NCBI RefSeq assembly: GCF_031157275.1
Contig: NZ_JAVIFW010000024.1
Coordinates: forward strand, 1 to 64,000
From: Streptomyces sp. LHD-70
GTDB lineage: Bacteria; Actinomycetota; Actinomycetes; Streptomycetales; Streptomycetaceae
Direction of reading: 5' to 3'
DNA length: 64,000 bases
The position numbers and the translations under genes are program-made. The notes beneath the pieces are model-generated. The model had not been told where the DNA came from. It made no database searches and worked only from the letters and a program-made list of their open reading frames with translations. This document shows positions 20,172-31,000 of the stretch, piece after piece. Each line of letters opens with the position of its first letter. Position 1 is the first letter of the stretch.

Positions 20172-20477
20172 ATGAGCGCCCAGACCGAGACCCAGACGAC
20201 CGGCTCCTGCTGCTCCCCCTCCGGCTCCTGCCACGGGGACGGCGCGGCCGCAGCCCCGCAGGGCGCCGTGACCGCCACCTACCAGGTCGCCGGGATGACC
20301 TGCGGCCACTGCGAGGGCGCCGTCTCCGCCGAGATCTCCGAGCTGCCGGGCGTGACCTCCGTCAAGGCCGTCGCCGCCACCGGCCAGGTCACCGTCGTCT
20401 CCGAGGCGGAGCTCGACGAGGCCGCGGTGCGGGCCGCGGTGGACGAGGCCGGGTACGAGCTGACCGGTCGCGCCTGA
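20172..20477 (+). CDS. copZ: Copper chaperone (HMA domain)
   Basis: 101-residue metallochaperone. Residues ~35-101 form a heavy-metal-associated domain with the Cu(I)-binding loop GMTCGHC (Cys44, Cys47) and the strand/helix pattern VTSVKAVAATGQVTVVSE. The first ~33 residues are an extension with a second cluster of potential ligands (SCC at 12-14, Cys20-His21), not usual in minimal CopZ proteins. It would deliver Cu(I) to the CopA ATPase encoded 76 nt downstream. AGGAG-type ribosome site before the ATG. Probably controlled by the CsoR-like box upstream. Confidence 0.9.
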   Translation: MSAQTETQTTGSCCSPSGSCHGDGAAAAPQGAVTATYQVAGMTCGHCEGAVSAEISELPGVTSVKAVAATGQVTVVSEAELDEAAVRAAVDEAGYELTGRA

Positions 20478-20553
20478 CCCCGCGGGGCCGGGACGAACAC
20501 CGGGCCCCGCACCCCCTCCGTACCGGCCGACGAAAAGAACCCCGTGACCTGCC

Positions 20554-22836
<2,283 letters not shown>

Positions 22837-23299
22837 GCCCGACTCCGTACCGGGCCCGTCTCAGCGAAAGGCCCAGTCGTCTCGGGGTGCGAGAAGGCCC
22901 GGAGAAGACCTTCACGTACCCCCCACAATCCCCTTACTCTGGGGCCCCGATCATCCAATCGGGGCCCTTGTGTATGTAGCTGGACATATGCGGGAGACGT
23001 AGATCACAGAGATTCGCACGTAACCATTTGGGGGTCTCGCAGGTCTAAGAGTGCGATGGCTGGAACGTCTTGGGGGGCGTTCCTGTCCGTTTGGGGATGT
23101 CTTGGGGGACGTCTCCAGCAGAGGTATCCCCGCGCTCCAGGGCGCCGGGGAGAGCGTTGGCCGGGGCGACGTGCACCGGGGAGCTTTGAGCGGCCCTCCC
23201 GTACGTACGCGTCCCGGCGGACCGCGACGTGTGCTCGGCGCAGCACTCTTGGACGCCCGGTCGGATCCCGTGGGGGGAATCCGAACCGGGGACAAAGGG

Positions 23300-23346
23300 A
23301 AGCGCCCCGTAGGCCGGCCCGTGGGGGGACCGGTCGCGGGGCGCTT
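23300..23346. terminator. Long stem-loop downstream of citA
   Basis: AAGCGCCCCG (23300-23309) and CGGGGCGCTT (23337-23346) are perfect 10-bp complements, with GCCGG/CCGGT pairing inside the loop. It lies about 100 bp beyond the citrate synthase stop and probably ends that transcript. Confidence 0.6.
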
Positions 23347-23353
23347 CTCTGTG

Positions 23354-23426
23354 TCCGGGTGCCGAGCTTCGCGGCGTCTCCGGGTGCCGAGCTTCGCGGC
23401 GTCTCCGGGTGCCGAGCTTCGCGGCG
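23354..23426. repeat. 25-bp tandem repeat, ~2.9 copies
   Basis: Units begin at 23354, 23379 and 23404 with TCCGGGTGCCGAGCTTCGCG. The third is cut short by the citA 3' end at about 23426. Copies are identical over their overlap, suggesting recent expansion. Confidence 0.9.
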
Positions 23427-23447
23427 AGGAGTCGGTGAGGCTCCGGG

Positions 23448-24737
23448 TCAGCGGGACTCGACCGGGACGAAGTCGCGCTCGACGACGCCCGTGTAGATCT
23501 GGCGCGGGCGGCCGATGCGGGAACCCGGCTCCTTGATCATCTCGTGCCACTGGGCGATCCAGCCCGGCAGCCGGCCGAGGGCGAAGAGCACGGTGAACAT
23601 CTCGGTCGGGAAGCCCATCGCGCGGTAGATGAGGCCCGTGTAGAAGTCCACGTTCGGGTAGAGGTTGCGCGAGACGAAGTAGTCGTCGGAGAGCGCGTGC
23701 TCCTCCAGCTTGAGCGCGATGTCGAGCAGCTCGTCGGACTTGCCGAGAGCGGACAGGACGTCGTGCGCGGCGGCCTTGATGATCTTCGCGCGCGGGTCGA
23801 AGGACTTGTACACCCGGTGGCCGAAGCCCATCAGGCGGACGCCGTCCTCCTTGTTCTTCACCTTGTTGATGAAGGCATCGACATCGCCGCCGTCGGCCTG
23901 GATCTGCTCCAGCATCTCCAGGACGGACTGGTTGGCACCGCCGTGCAGCGGGCCCCAGAGCGCGGAGATACCGGCGGAGATCGAAGCGAACATGTTCGCC
24001 TGCGACGAGCCGACCAGGCGCACGGTGGACGTCGAGCAGTTCTGCTCGTGGTCCGCGTGCAGGATCAGCAGCTTGTCGAGCGCGGAGACGACGACCGGGT
24101 CCAGGTCGTACTCGGCGGCCGGCACCGAGAACGTCATACGCAGGAAGTTCTCGACGTAACCGAGGTCGTTGCGCGGGTAGACCACCGGGTGGCCGACCGA
24201 CTTCTTGTACGCGTACGCCGCGATCGTCGGAAGCTTGGCGAGAAGGCGGATCGTCGACAGGTGACGCTGCTTCTCGTCGAACGGGTTGTGGCTGTCCTGG
24301 TAGAACGTGGACAGCGCGGAGACCACCGAGGACAGCATCGCCATCGGGTGCGCGTCCCGCGGGAAGCCGTCGTAGAACCGCTTGACGTCCTCGTGCAGCA
24401 GGGTGTGCTGCGTGATTTCGTTCTTGAAAGAGGAGAGCTCGTCGACGGTGGGGAGCTCGCCGTTGATCAGCAGGTAGGCCACCTCGGTGAAGGTGGAGCG
24501 CTCCGCCAGCTGCTCGATCGGGTAGCCGCGGTACCGCAGGATGCCCTGCTCGCCGTCCAGATAGGTGACACCGGATTTATAGGCGGCGGTATTGCCGTAC
24601 CCACTGTCCAGGGTCACCAGACCGGTCTGGGCGCGGAGCTTCCCGATGTCGAAGCCCTTGTCGCCGACGGTGCTGTCGATCACCGGGTAGGTGTACTCGC
24701 CATCGCCGTACCGCAGTACTACAGAGTTGTCGCTCAC
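23448..24737 (-). CDS. citA: Citrate synthase
   Basis: Condenses oxaloacetate and acetyl-CoA at entry to the TCA cycle. The 429-residue protein matches the main Streptomyces citrate synthase almost throughout. Catalytic residues are visible: His in LILHADHEQNCSTST, His in ALWGPLHGGANQSVLEML and Asp in GFGHRVYKSFDPRAKI. The N-terminal beta-domain (SDNSVVLRYGDGEYTYPVID) is that of type II enzymes. I chose the GTG at 24737 because GAGGG lies upstream and the protein then starts at SDNSVVLRYG as in relatives; an in-frame start at 24794 adds 19 Arg-rich residues. Monocistronic, with a hairpin downstream. Confidence 0.95.
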   Translation of the reverse strand: MSDNSVVLRYGDGEYTYPVIDSTVGDKGFDIGKLRAQTGLVTLDSGYGNTAAYKSGVTYLDGEQGILRYRGYPIEQLAERSTFTEVAYLLINGELPTVDELSSFKNEITQHTLLHEDVKRFYDGFPRDAHPMAMLSSVVSALSTFYQDSHNPFDEKQRHLSTIRLLAKLPTIAAYAYKKSVGHPVVYPRNDLGYVENFLRMTFSVPAAEYDLDPVVVSALDKLLILHADHEQNCSTSTVRLVGSSQANMFASISAGISALWGPLHGGANQSVLEMLEQIQADGGDVDAFINKVKNKEDGVRLMGFGHRVYKSFDPRAKIIKAAAHDVLSALGKSDELLDIALKLEEHALSDDYFVSRNLYPNVDFYTGLIYRAMGFPTEMFTVLFALGRLPGWIAQWHEMIKEPGSRIGRPRQIYTGVVERDFVPVESR

Positions 24738-24957
24738 GTCATCCCTCACCGACGTAGTGCCTCTTCTTCGAGGTGCCCTGACTGTCTCTACCATCCCCCA
24801 TTTGGCCCTGGAGAGTGCACTCGGGGTCGACCATTGGGCCTATTGACGGCACTCAGTGCCGCCAGCCTGCTCATCCTGCCCCCTTCGCCCTGGTTCCGGA
24901 ACCCCCTCGTGACCTTTGCCACCGAAATGATCGATCAACGAGCGCACCTGCGCATCG

Positions 24958-27192
24958 TCAGTTCCCACGAAGCCGATGGTCAAGCGCCGTGCACCGGCGC
25001 CCGGCGGAGACCGTGCGCACCGCCTGGCCGAGCGCCTTGCGCGAACCGACCAGGACCACCAGCTTCTTGGCCCTCGTCACAGCGGTGTAGAGCAGGTTCC
25101 GCTGGAGCATCATCCAGGCGCCCGTGGTGACCGGAATCACCACCGCTGGATACTCACTGCCCTGCGAGCGGTGGATCGTGACCGCGTAGGCATGGGTCAA
25201 TTCGTCCAGTTCGTCGAATTCGTACGGCACTTCCTCGTCCTCGTCGGTCAGGACCGTGAGGTGCTGCTCGTCCGCGTCCAGTGCGGTGACGACGCCGACG
25301 GTGCCGTTGAAGACGCCGTTTCTGCCTTTCTCGTAGTTGTTGCGGATCTGCGTCCCGACGCGGAACGTGCGGCCACCGAATCTCTTCTCCGGCAGGTCGG
25401 GCCGCGCGGGTGTCACCGCCTGCTGGAGCAGGCCGTTGAGCACACCGGCGCCGGCCGGGCCGCGGTGCATGGGGGCGAGCACCTGGACGTCCCGCCGCGG
25501 GTCGAGGCCGAACTTGGCGGGAATGCGTCTGGCCGCGACGTCCACCGTGAGGCGCCCCGCCTCCTCGGTCTCCTCCGTGACGAAGAGGAAGAAGTCGTTC
25601 AGGCCCTGAGTGAGCGGTGGTGCACCGGAGTTGATGCGGTGGGCGTTGGTGACGACGCCGGACTGCTGTGCCTGCCGGAAGATCCGGGTGAGGCGCACCG
25701 CGGGCACCGGCCCCGCCTCGTCGAGCAGGTCTCTGAGCACCTCGCCCGCGCCGACGCTGGGCAGTTGGTCGACATCGCCCACGAAGAGCAGATGGGCGCC
25801 GGGCGGCACGGCTTTGACCAGCTTGTTGGCGAGCAGCAGGTCGAGCATCGACGCCTCGTCGACCACCACCAGGTCCGCGTCGAGGGGACGGTCTCTGTCG
25901 TACGCCGCGTCCCCGCCCGGCTTCAGCTCCAACAGGCGGTGCACCGTGGACGCTTCGGCGCCGGTGAGCTCGGCGAGGCGTTTGGCGGCACGGCCCGTGG
26001 GCGCGGCGAGGACCACCTTGGCCTTCTTGGCGCGGGCCAGCTCGACGACCGAGCGGACCGTGAAGGACTTGCCGCAGCCGGGCCCGCCGGTGAGGACGGC
26101 GACCTTGCGGGTGAGGGCCAGCTTCACCGCCTCCTCCTGCTCCGGGGCGAGTTCGGTGCCCGTGCGCTGCCCGAGCCAGGCCAGGGCCTTCGTCCAGTCG
26201 ACGTCCTGGAAGGCGGGCATCCGGTCCTCCTCAGTGCGCAACAGGCGCAACACCTGTGCGGACAGGGAGAGTTCGGCCCGGTGGAAGGGGACCAGATAGA
26301 CGGCTGTCACCGGCCCGTCCCCCGCCGGGCCCGGCACCTGCTCGCGCACCACTCCCTCCTCCTCGCCGGCGAGTTCGGCGAGGCAGTCGATGACGAGGCC
26401 CGTGTCCACCTGGAGGAGTTTCACCGCGTCCCCGATCAACTGCTCCTCGGGCAGGAAGCAGTGGCCCTGGTCGGTGGACTGCGACAGCGCGTACTGCAGG
26501 CCCGCCTTGACGCGCTCGGGGCTGTCGTGCGGGATGCCGACGGCCTGGGCGATGCGGTCGGCGGTGAGGAAGCCGATGCCCCAGACGTCGGCCGCGAGGC
26601 GGTACGGCTGGTTCTTGACGACGGAGATGGAGGCGTCTCCGTACTTCCTGTAGATCCGCACCGCGATCGACGTGGAGACCTCGACGCTCTGCAGGAAGAC
26701 CATCACCTCCTTGATGGCCTTCTGCTCCTCCCAGGCCGCGGCGATCTTCTCCGTGCGCTTCGGGCCGAGGCCCGGGACCTCGATCAGGCGCTTCGGCTCC
26801 TGCTCGATGACGTCGAGGGTGTCCAGGCCGAAGTGCTGCGTGATGCGGTCGGCGAAGACCGGGCCGATGCCCTTGACCAGGCCCGAGCCGAGATAGCGGC
26901 GGATGCCCTGGATGGTGGCGGGCAGGACCGTCGTGTAGTTCTCCACCGTGAACTGCTTGCCGTACTGCGGGTGGGAGCCCCAACGACCCTCCATGCGCAG
27001 GGACTCGCCGACCTGCGCGCCGAGCAGCGCGCCGACGACCGTGAGCAGATCGCCCGCGCCGCGGCCCGTGTCGACTCTCGCGACCGTGTAACCGCTCTCC
27101 TCGTTGGCGTACGTGATGCGTTCCAGGACGCCCTCGACCGCCGTCAGACCCCTTGCCGTGCCCGCTGTCGGGCTCCCCGCCGCTTTCGACAT
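24958..27192 (-). CDS. recD2: RecD2-like 5'-3' DNA helicase
   Basis: SF1B helicase of 744 residues, the RecD-like type that works without RecBC. The N-terminal OB-like and helix-hairpin-helix region (RLIEVPGLGPKRTEKI, 136-150) binds DNA. The helicase core has Walker A GGPGCGKS (369-376), APTGRAAKRLAEL, Walker B VVVDEASMLD (442-451), LFVGDVDQLPSVGAGEVL and the motif VI region GSEYPAVVIPVTTGAWMMLQRNLLYTAVTRAKK. It would act in replication-fork repair. Its promoter region contains two DnaA boxes. The ATG at 27192 begins MSKAAGSPTAGTARG. Confidence 0.9.
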   Translation of the reverse strand: MSKAAGSPTAGTARGLTAVEGVLERITYANEESGYTVARVDTGRGAGDLLTVVGALLGAQVGESLRMEGRWGSHPQYGKQFTVENYTTVLPATIQGIRRYLGSGLVKGIGPVFADRITQHFGLDTLDVIEQEPKRLIEVPGLGPKRTEKIAAAWEEQKAIKEVMVFLQSVEVSTSIAVRIYRKYGDASISVVKNQPYRLAADVWGIGFLTADRIAQAVGIPHDSPERVKAGLQYALSQSTDQGHCFLPEEQLIGDAVKLLQVDTGLVIDCLAELAGEEEGVVREQVPGPAGDGPVTAVYLVPFHRAELSLSAQVLRLLRTEEDRMPAFQDVDWTKALAWLGQRTGTELAPEQEEAVKLALTRKVAVLTGGPGCGKSFTVRSVVELARAKKAKVVLAAPTGRAAKRLAELTGAEASTVHRLLELKPGGDAAYDRDRPLDADLVVVDEASMLDLLLANKLVKAVPPGAHLLFVGDVDQLPSVGAGEVLRDLLDEAGPVPAVRLTRIFRQAQQSGVVTNAHRINSGAPPLTQGLNDFFLFVTEETEEAGRLTVDVAARRIPAKFGLDPRRDVQVLAPMHRGPAGAGVLNGLLQQAVTPARPDLPEKRFGGRTFRVGTQIRNNYEKGRNGVFNGTVGVVTALDADEQHLTVLTDEDEEVPYEFDELDELTHAYAVTIHRSQGSEYPAVVIPVTTGAWMMLQRNLLYTAVTRAKKLVVLVGSRKALGQAVRTVSAGRRCTALDHRLRGN

Positions 27193-27232
27193 GGTCCGAC
27201 GCTACCGCCGGGCTCGGACAGTCCGCCAAGCC

Positions 27233-27265
27233 TGTGGATAACTTGCCGCGGCCGCCTGTGGACAA
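27233..27265. promoter_or_regulatory. Two DnaA boxes upstream of the RecD2 gene
   Basis: TTATCCACA (minus strand, 27233-27241) and TTGTCCACA (minus strand, 27257-27265) are consensus and Streptomyces-preferred DnaA boxes. They share orientation and are 24 bp apart, lying 41-73 bp before the helicase start. Transcriptional control by DnaA is possible; two boxes alone do not make an origin. Confidence 0.6.
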
Positions 27266-27328
27266 GGGTCGGCGAGGGTGGAATCACCGGCGTCGGCTCG
27301 GCACGGAATCACCGGCGCGGCAAGGCTT

Positions 27329-27362
27329 CGAGGGGGCCCGGCCCCCCGGCTGGGCCCCCTCG
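27329..27362. terminator. GC-rich 11-bp stem hairpin
   Basis: CGAGGGGGCCC (27329-27339) pairs perfectly with GGGCCCCCTCG (27352-27362). It lies in the intergenic region between the RecD2 promoter and the end of the minus-strand isomerase gene at 27589, and may end transcripts from the sugar operon. Confidence 0.5.
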
Positions 27363-27403
27363 TCTCCCCCTCGTCCCCCCTCGGCTCAGGGCCGCGATCC
27401 CCC

Positions 27404-27450
27404 GGATCGCATCGGATCCCCCCTTGGATCGCATCGGATCGCATCGGATC
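27404..27450. repeat. GGATCGCATC short repeats
   Basis: GGATCGCATC occurs at 27404, 27426 and 27436, each followed by GGATC, in otherwise featureless intergenic sequence (27266-27588). No function assigned. Confidence 0.7.
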
Positions 27451-27588
27451 CCCCTCCGGGCCCTGACGTCCCGTACGACCCGCGTCGGTTCGGAAGGGTT
27501 GTGCGGGGGCGGGCGGTGAATTTCGGGCATCGGCGGCTGGGGCCGTCCGCGTCGGAATAAGCAGCAACGGCCGGGAGCGGGCCCGTGC

Positions 27589-28428
27589 TCAGTGCGCCCG
27601 CGCCACCGACCTGAACCGTTCCAGCGTCTCGGCCAGCACCTCCCTGCCGTCGCGCGCCCACAACTCCTCGTTGAACAGCTCCACTTCGACCGGACCCGTG
27701 TAGCCCGCGGCGGCCACGCGCGCGTGCCATGCGGCGAAGTCGACGGAGCCGTCGCCGAGTTGGCTGCGCCCGTTCAGTACGCCCTCGGGCAGCGGTGTCG
27801 TCCAGTCCGCGAGCTGGTACGCGTAGAGGCGCCCGGTCGCCCCCGCGCGTGCGACCTCCGCGGGGGCCCGGTCGTCCCACCACAGGTGGTACGTGTCCAC
27901 GCAGACGCCCACCTCGTCGGCGGGGAAGCGCTCCGCCAGGTCGAGTGCCTGGGTGAGCGTCGAGACGACGCAGCGGTCGGCGGCGTACATCGGATGCAGC
28001 GGCTCGACGGCCAGGCGTACGCCGCGCTCGCGCGCGTACGGGCCGAGTTCGGACAGGGCGTCAGCGATGCGTTCACGGGCGCCGTGCAGGTCGCGGCTGC
28101 CGGGCGGCAGGCCGCCGGAGACCAGGACGAGCGTGTCGGTGCCGAGCGTCGCGGCCTCGTCGACGGCGCGGCGGTTGTCGTCGATCGCCCTCACGCGCGC
28201 GTGCGGGTCGATCGCCGTGAGGAAGCCACCCCGGCACAGCGTCGTCACCGTGAGACCGGCCTCGCGCATCAGCTTGGCGGTGGCGTCCAGGCCGTACTCG
28301 GCGACCGGCTCGCGCCACAGGCCGACACCCGAGACTCCCAACTCTCCGCACACCTCGGCCAGTTCGGGGATCGGCAGCTGCTTCACGGTCATCTGGTTGA
28401 TGCTGAAGCGGGTCACGTCGACGGTCAC
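27589..28428 (-). CDS. Sugar phosphate isomerase/epimerase family TIM-barrel protein
   Basis: 279-residue AP-endonuclease-2-like (beta/alpha)8 protein. It begins FSINQMTVKQLPIPELAEVCGE and has GLWREPVAEYG, LVLVSGGLPPGSRDL, LAVEPLHPMYAADRC (metal-binding Glu/His), VGVCVDTYHLWWDD and YTGPVEVELFNEELW near the end, giving the usual Glu-Asp-His-Glu metal set. Such proteins isomerise or dehydrate keto-sugars and inositols. Last gene of a three-gene operon with a DUF993 aldolase-like enzyme and a Gfo/Idh dehydrogenase. The GTG at 28428 overlaps the upstream stop (GTGA). The substrate is unknown. Confidence 0.82.
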   Translation of the reverse strand: MTVDVTRFSINQMTVKQLPIPELAEVCGELGVSGVGLWREPVAEYGLDATAKLMREAGLTVTTLCRGGFLTAIDPHARVRAIDDNRRAVDEAATLGTDTLVLVSGGLPPGSRDLHGARERIADALSELGPYARERGVRLAVEPLHPMYAADRCVVSTLTQALDLAERFPADEVGVCVDTYHLWWDDRAPAEVARAGATGRLYAYQLADWTTPLPEGVLNGRSQLGDGSVDFAAWHARVAAAGYTGPVEVELFNEELWARDGREVLAETLERFRSVARAH

Positions 28429-29606
28429 CGGGCGACTCCGTACACGTCGAGGAGGGACCTCATCCGGGCCTCGGCGAGGTCGGGTTCAGGGAACAGGCCG
28501 AGCCCGTCGGCGAGTTCGTACGCCCTGGCCAGGTGCGGCAGGGAGCGGGCCGACTGGAGGCCGCCGACCATCGTGAAGTGGCGCTGGTGACCCGCGAGCC
28601 AGGCGAGGAACACGACACCTGTCTTATAAAAGCGGGTGGGCGCCTCGAAGAGATGGCGCGACAACTCCACGGTCGGGTCGAGGAGTTTGCGGAACCCCTC
28701 CGTGTCGCCCGTGTCGAGGACCCGCACCGCGTCCGCCGCCAGCGGACCGAGCGGGTCGAAGATGCCGAGCAGGGCGTGGCTGAAGCCGTGTGCGTCGCCC
28801 GCGATCAGCTCCGGGTAGTGGAAGTCGTCGCCCGTGTAGCAGCGCACGCCCTGCGGCAGGCGGCGGCGCAGGGCGATCTCGCGGTCCGCGTCGAGCAGCG
28901 AGATCTTGACGCCGTCGACCTTGTCCGGGTGCGCGGCGATGACCTCCAGGAAGGTCTCCGTGGCCGGGTCCAGGTCGGTGGAGCCCCAGTAGCCGGTGAG
29001 CGCCGGGTCGAACATGGGGCCCAGCCAGTGCAGGATCACCGGCTCGGCGGCCTGGCGCAGCAGCCGGCCGTAGAGCGCGAGGTAGTCCTCGGGGCCGCGC
29101 GCCGTCGCCGCGAGGGCCCGGGACGCCATGAGGATGGCCTGCGCGCCCGTCCCCTCCACGAGCGCGAGCTGCTCCTCGTAGGCGCCCAGGACCTCGCTCA
29201 GGGCGGTCTGCCCGGCCTTGTCGAAGTGACCGCCAGGACCGGTCAGTTGGTCGGTTCCGACGCCGCAGGCGATGCGTCCGCCGACCGCCTTCGCCTCGGC
29301 CGCCGAGCGCCGGATCAGCTCGGCCGCTCCCGCCCAGTCCAGGCCCATGCCGCGCTGCGCGGTGTCCATCGCCTCGGCCACGCCCAGGCCTTGGGACCAC
29401 AGGTGGCGGCGGAAGGCGAGCGTGGCGTCCCAGTCGACGGCTGCGGGTCCGTCCGGCGAGGTGTCGGCGTACGGGTCGGCCACGACGTGGGCGGCGGAGA
29501 ACACCGTGCGGGACGCGAGCGGGGCCGATCCGGACGGGCGGAACGGCTCGGTCCGCGGGACGTACGCGCGCGTGGTGCCGTTTTCGGTGGGCAGCAGGAG
29601 GGTCAC
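28425..29606 (-). CDS. Dihydrodipicolinate synthase-like aldolase (DUF993)
   Basis: 393-residue protein of the DUF993 family, related in fold to the dihydrodipicolinate synthase/N-acetylneuraminate lyase aldolases. Features include SRTVFSAAHVVADPYAD, GAQAILMASRALAATARGPEDYLALY, PVILHWLGPMFDPALTGYWG, and the segment KVDGVKISLLDADREI whose Lys may form the Schiff base. It would perform a retro-aldol step on the product made by the neighbouring dehydrogenase and isomerase. The GTG start at 29606 overlaps the dehydrogenase stop. The reaction is not established for this family as far as I know. Confidence 0.8.
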   Translation of the reverse strand: MTLLLPTENGTTRAYVPRTEPFRPSGSAPLASRTVFSAAHVVADPYADTSPDGPAAVDWDATLAFRRHLWSQGLGVAEAMDTAQRGMGLDWAGAAELIRRSAAEAKAVGGRIACGVGTDQLTGPGGHFDKAGQTALSEVLGAYEEQLALVEGTGAQAILMASRALAATARGPEDYLALYGRLLRQAAEPVILHWLGPMFDPALTGYWGSTDLDPATETFLEVIAAHPDKVDGVKISLLDADREIALRRRLPQGVRCYTGDDFHYPELIAGDAHGFSHALLGIFDPLGPLAADAVRVLDTGDTEGFRKLLDPTVELSRHLFEAPTRFYKTGVVFLAWLAGHQRHFTMVGGLQSARSLPHLARAYELADGLGLFPEPDLAEARMRSLLDVYGVAR

Positions 29607-30754
29607 AGAGTCAGCTCCGGCACGTCGTGACGGCGGCCCTCGGCCGAGGACTTGAGCCCCAGCTCGGCGAGCTGCACGCCGCGCGCGCCCGCGAGCAGGT
29701 CCCAGTGGTACGGCTCGTCGAGCACCACGTGGCGCAGGAACAGCTCCCACTGCACCTTGAAGCCGTTGTCGAACTCGCGGTTGTCCGGCACCTCCTGCCA
29801 CTGGTCGCGGAACCGCTCGGCGACCGGGATGTCCGGGTTCCACACGGGCTTGGGGGTCGCCGAGCGGTGCTGGGCGCGGCAGTTGCGCAGGCCCGCGACG
29901 GCGGAGCCCTCGGTGCCGTCGACCTGGAACTCGACCAGCTCGTCGCGGTTGACCCGCACCGCCCAGGAGGAGTTGATCTGCGCGATCGCCCCGCCCTCCA
30001 GCTCGAAGATGCCGTACGCGGCGTCGTCGGCGGTCGCGGCGTAGGGCTTGCGCTGCTCGTCCCAGCGCTGCGGCACATGCGTGGCGGCCAGGGCCTGTAC
30101 GGACTTCACGCGGCCGAACAGCTCGTGCAGCACGTACTCCCAGTGCGGGAACATGTCGACGACGATGCCGCCGCCGTCCTCCGCGCGGTAGTTCCACGAC
30201 GGGCGCTGGGCCTCCTGCCAGTCGCCCTCGAAGACCCAGTAGCCGAACTCGCCGCGCACGGACAGGATGCGGCCGAAGAAGCCGCCGTCGATGAGGCGTT
30301 TCAGCTTCAGCAGGCCTGGCAGGAAGATCTTGTCCTGGACGACGCCGTGCTTGATGCCCGCGTTGTCGGCGAGGCGGGCCAGTTCGAGGGCGCCCTCCAG
30401 GGTGGTGGCGCTGGGCTTCTCTATGTAGAGGTGCTTTCGGGCGGCGACGGCCTTCTTGACGGCCTCCTCGCGGGCGGAGGTGACCTGCGCGTCGAAGTAG
30501 ATGTCGATCGTGTCGTCGGCGAGCACCGCGTCCAGGTCGGTCGTCCAGTGCTCCAGGCCGTGCTCGTCCGCGAGCGCCTTCAGGGCGTGCGCGCGGCGGC
30601 CGACGAGGACCGGCTCGGGCCACAGCACGGTGCCGTCGCCCAGGTCGAGGCCGCCCTGCTCGCGCAGCGCGAGGATCGAGCGGACCAGGTGCTGGCGGTG
30701 ACCCATTCGCCCGGTCACGCCGTTCATGGCGATACGCACCGTCTTACGTGTCAC
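29603..30754 (-). CDS. Gfo/Idh/MocA family oxidoreductase
   Basis: NAD(P)-dependent sugar or polyol dehydrogenase, 383 residues. The Rossmann domain is atypical at the start (RIAMNGVTGRMGHRQHLVRSI) but has the conserved LYIEKPSATTLEGALEL (EKP motif) and DAQVTSAREEAVKKAV. The C-terminal substrate domain includes YRAEDGGGIVVDMFPHWEYVLHELFG with the conserved Asp/His pair. GTG start at 30754 with GGAGG upstream. First gene of the operon, preceded by a LacI-type operator and divergent from a LacI regulator. Confidence 0.86.
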   Translation of the reverse strand: MTRKTVRIAMNGVTGRMGHRQHLVRSILALREQGGLDLGDGTVLWPEPVLVGRRAHALKALADEHGLEHWTTDLDAVLADDTIDIYFDAQVTSAREEAVKKAVAARKHLYIEKPSATTLEGALELARLADNAGIKHGVVQDKIFLPGLLKLKRLIDGGFFGRILSVRGEFGYWVFEGDWQEAQRPSWNYRAEDGGGIVVDMFPHWEYVLHELFGRVKSVQALAATHVPQRWDEQRKPYAATADDAAYGIFELEGGAIAQINSSWAVRVNRDELVEFQVDGTEGSAVAGLRNCRAQHRSATPKPVWNPDIPVAERFRDQWQEVPDNREFDNGFKVQWELFLRHVVLDEPYHWDLLAGARGVQLAELGLKSSAEGRRHDVPELTL

Positions 30755-30807
30755 GAAAGTCCTCCGTACGCCGGTCCCCGTTGAAGCGGGCGCTACAGAA
30801 AGCACCA

Positions 30808-30823
30808 TAGCAAGCGCTTTCTA
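30808..30823. promoter_or_regulatory. LacI-family operator
   Basis: TAGCAAGCGCTTTCTA has the central AAGCGCTT with CG at the dyad axis, the hallmark of LacI/GalR operators. It lies about 55 bp upstream of the dehydrogenase start and about 180 bp before the divergent LacI-type regulator, its likely ligand. Confidence 0.65.
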
Positions 30824-31000
30824 TCCGGGGAAAAGCTAGCCTGCCTGACAAGCCCCGTACAAGGGGGCCGGGCGAAGTGCCCCACGGGAGCGCCGAACCG
30901 CCGTCGACGGCGGTCGAAACGCGCGCGTGGTGGCGGTTTTCCGGTTCGTTGCGGGATCCGCTCGACGGTGGAACCGAAGAGAGCCCTCGGAGGCGTGCAG

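Larger units (their letters stand above)
22837..23447. other. Gene-free 0.6 kb stretch between copA and citA
   Basis: No reading frame here looks like a conserved protein. It holds a promoter-like AT-richer zone (about 22965-23035), two similar G-rich motifs near 23067 and 23094 (CGTCTTGGGGG and TGTCTTGGGGG), a strong hairpin (23300-23346) and a 25-bp tandem repeat (23354-23426). It may contain the relic of a lost gene reading on the + strand. Confidence 0.5.

Noticed and set aside
23051..23536. Open frame of ~160 codons between copA and citA
   Set aside because: It runs through the citA end and through a tandem repeat, with Arg/Gly-rich composition and no recognisable domain. Kept only as a note about a possible lost gene.
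27233..27265. Candidate replication origin
   Set aside because: Only two DnaA boxes, no dnaA/dnaN neighbours and no AT-rich unwinding region. A promoter role for the helicase gene is more likely.
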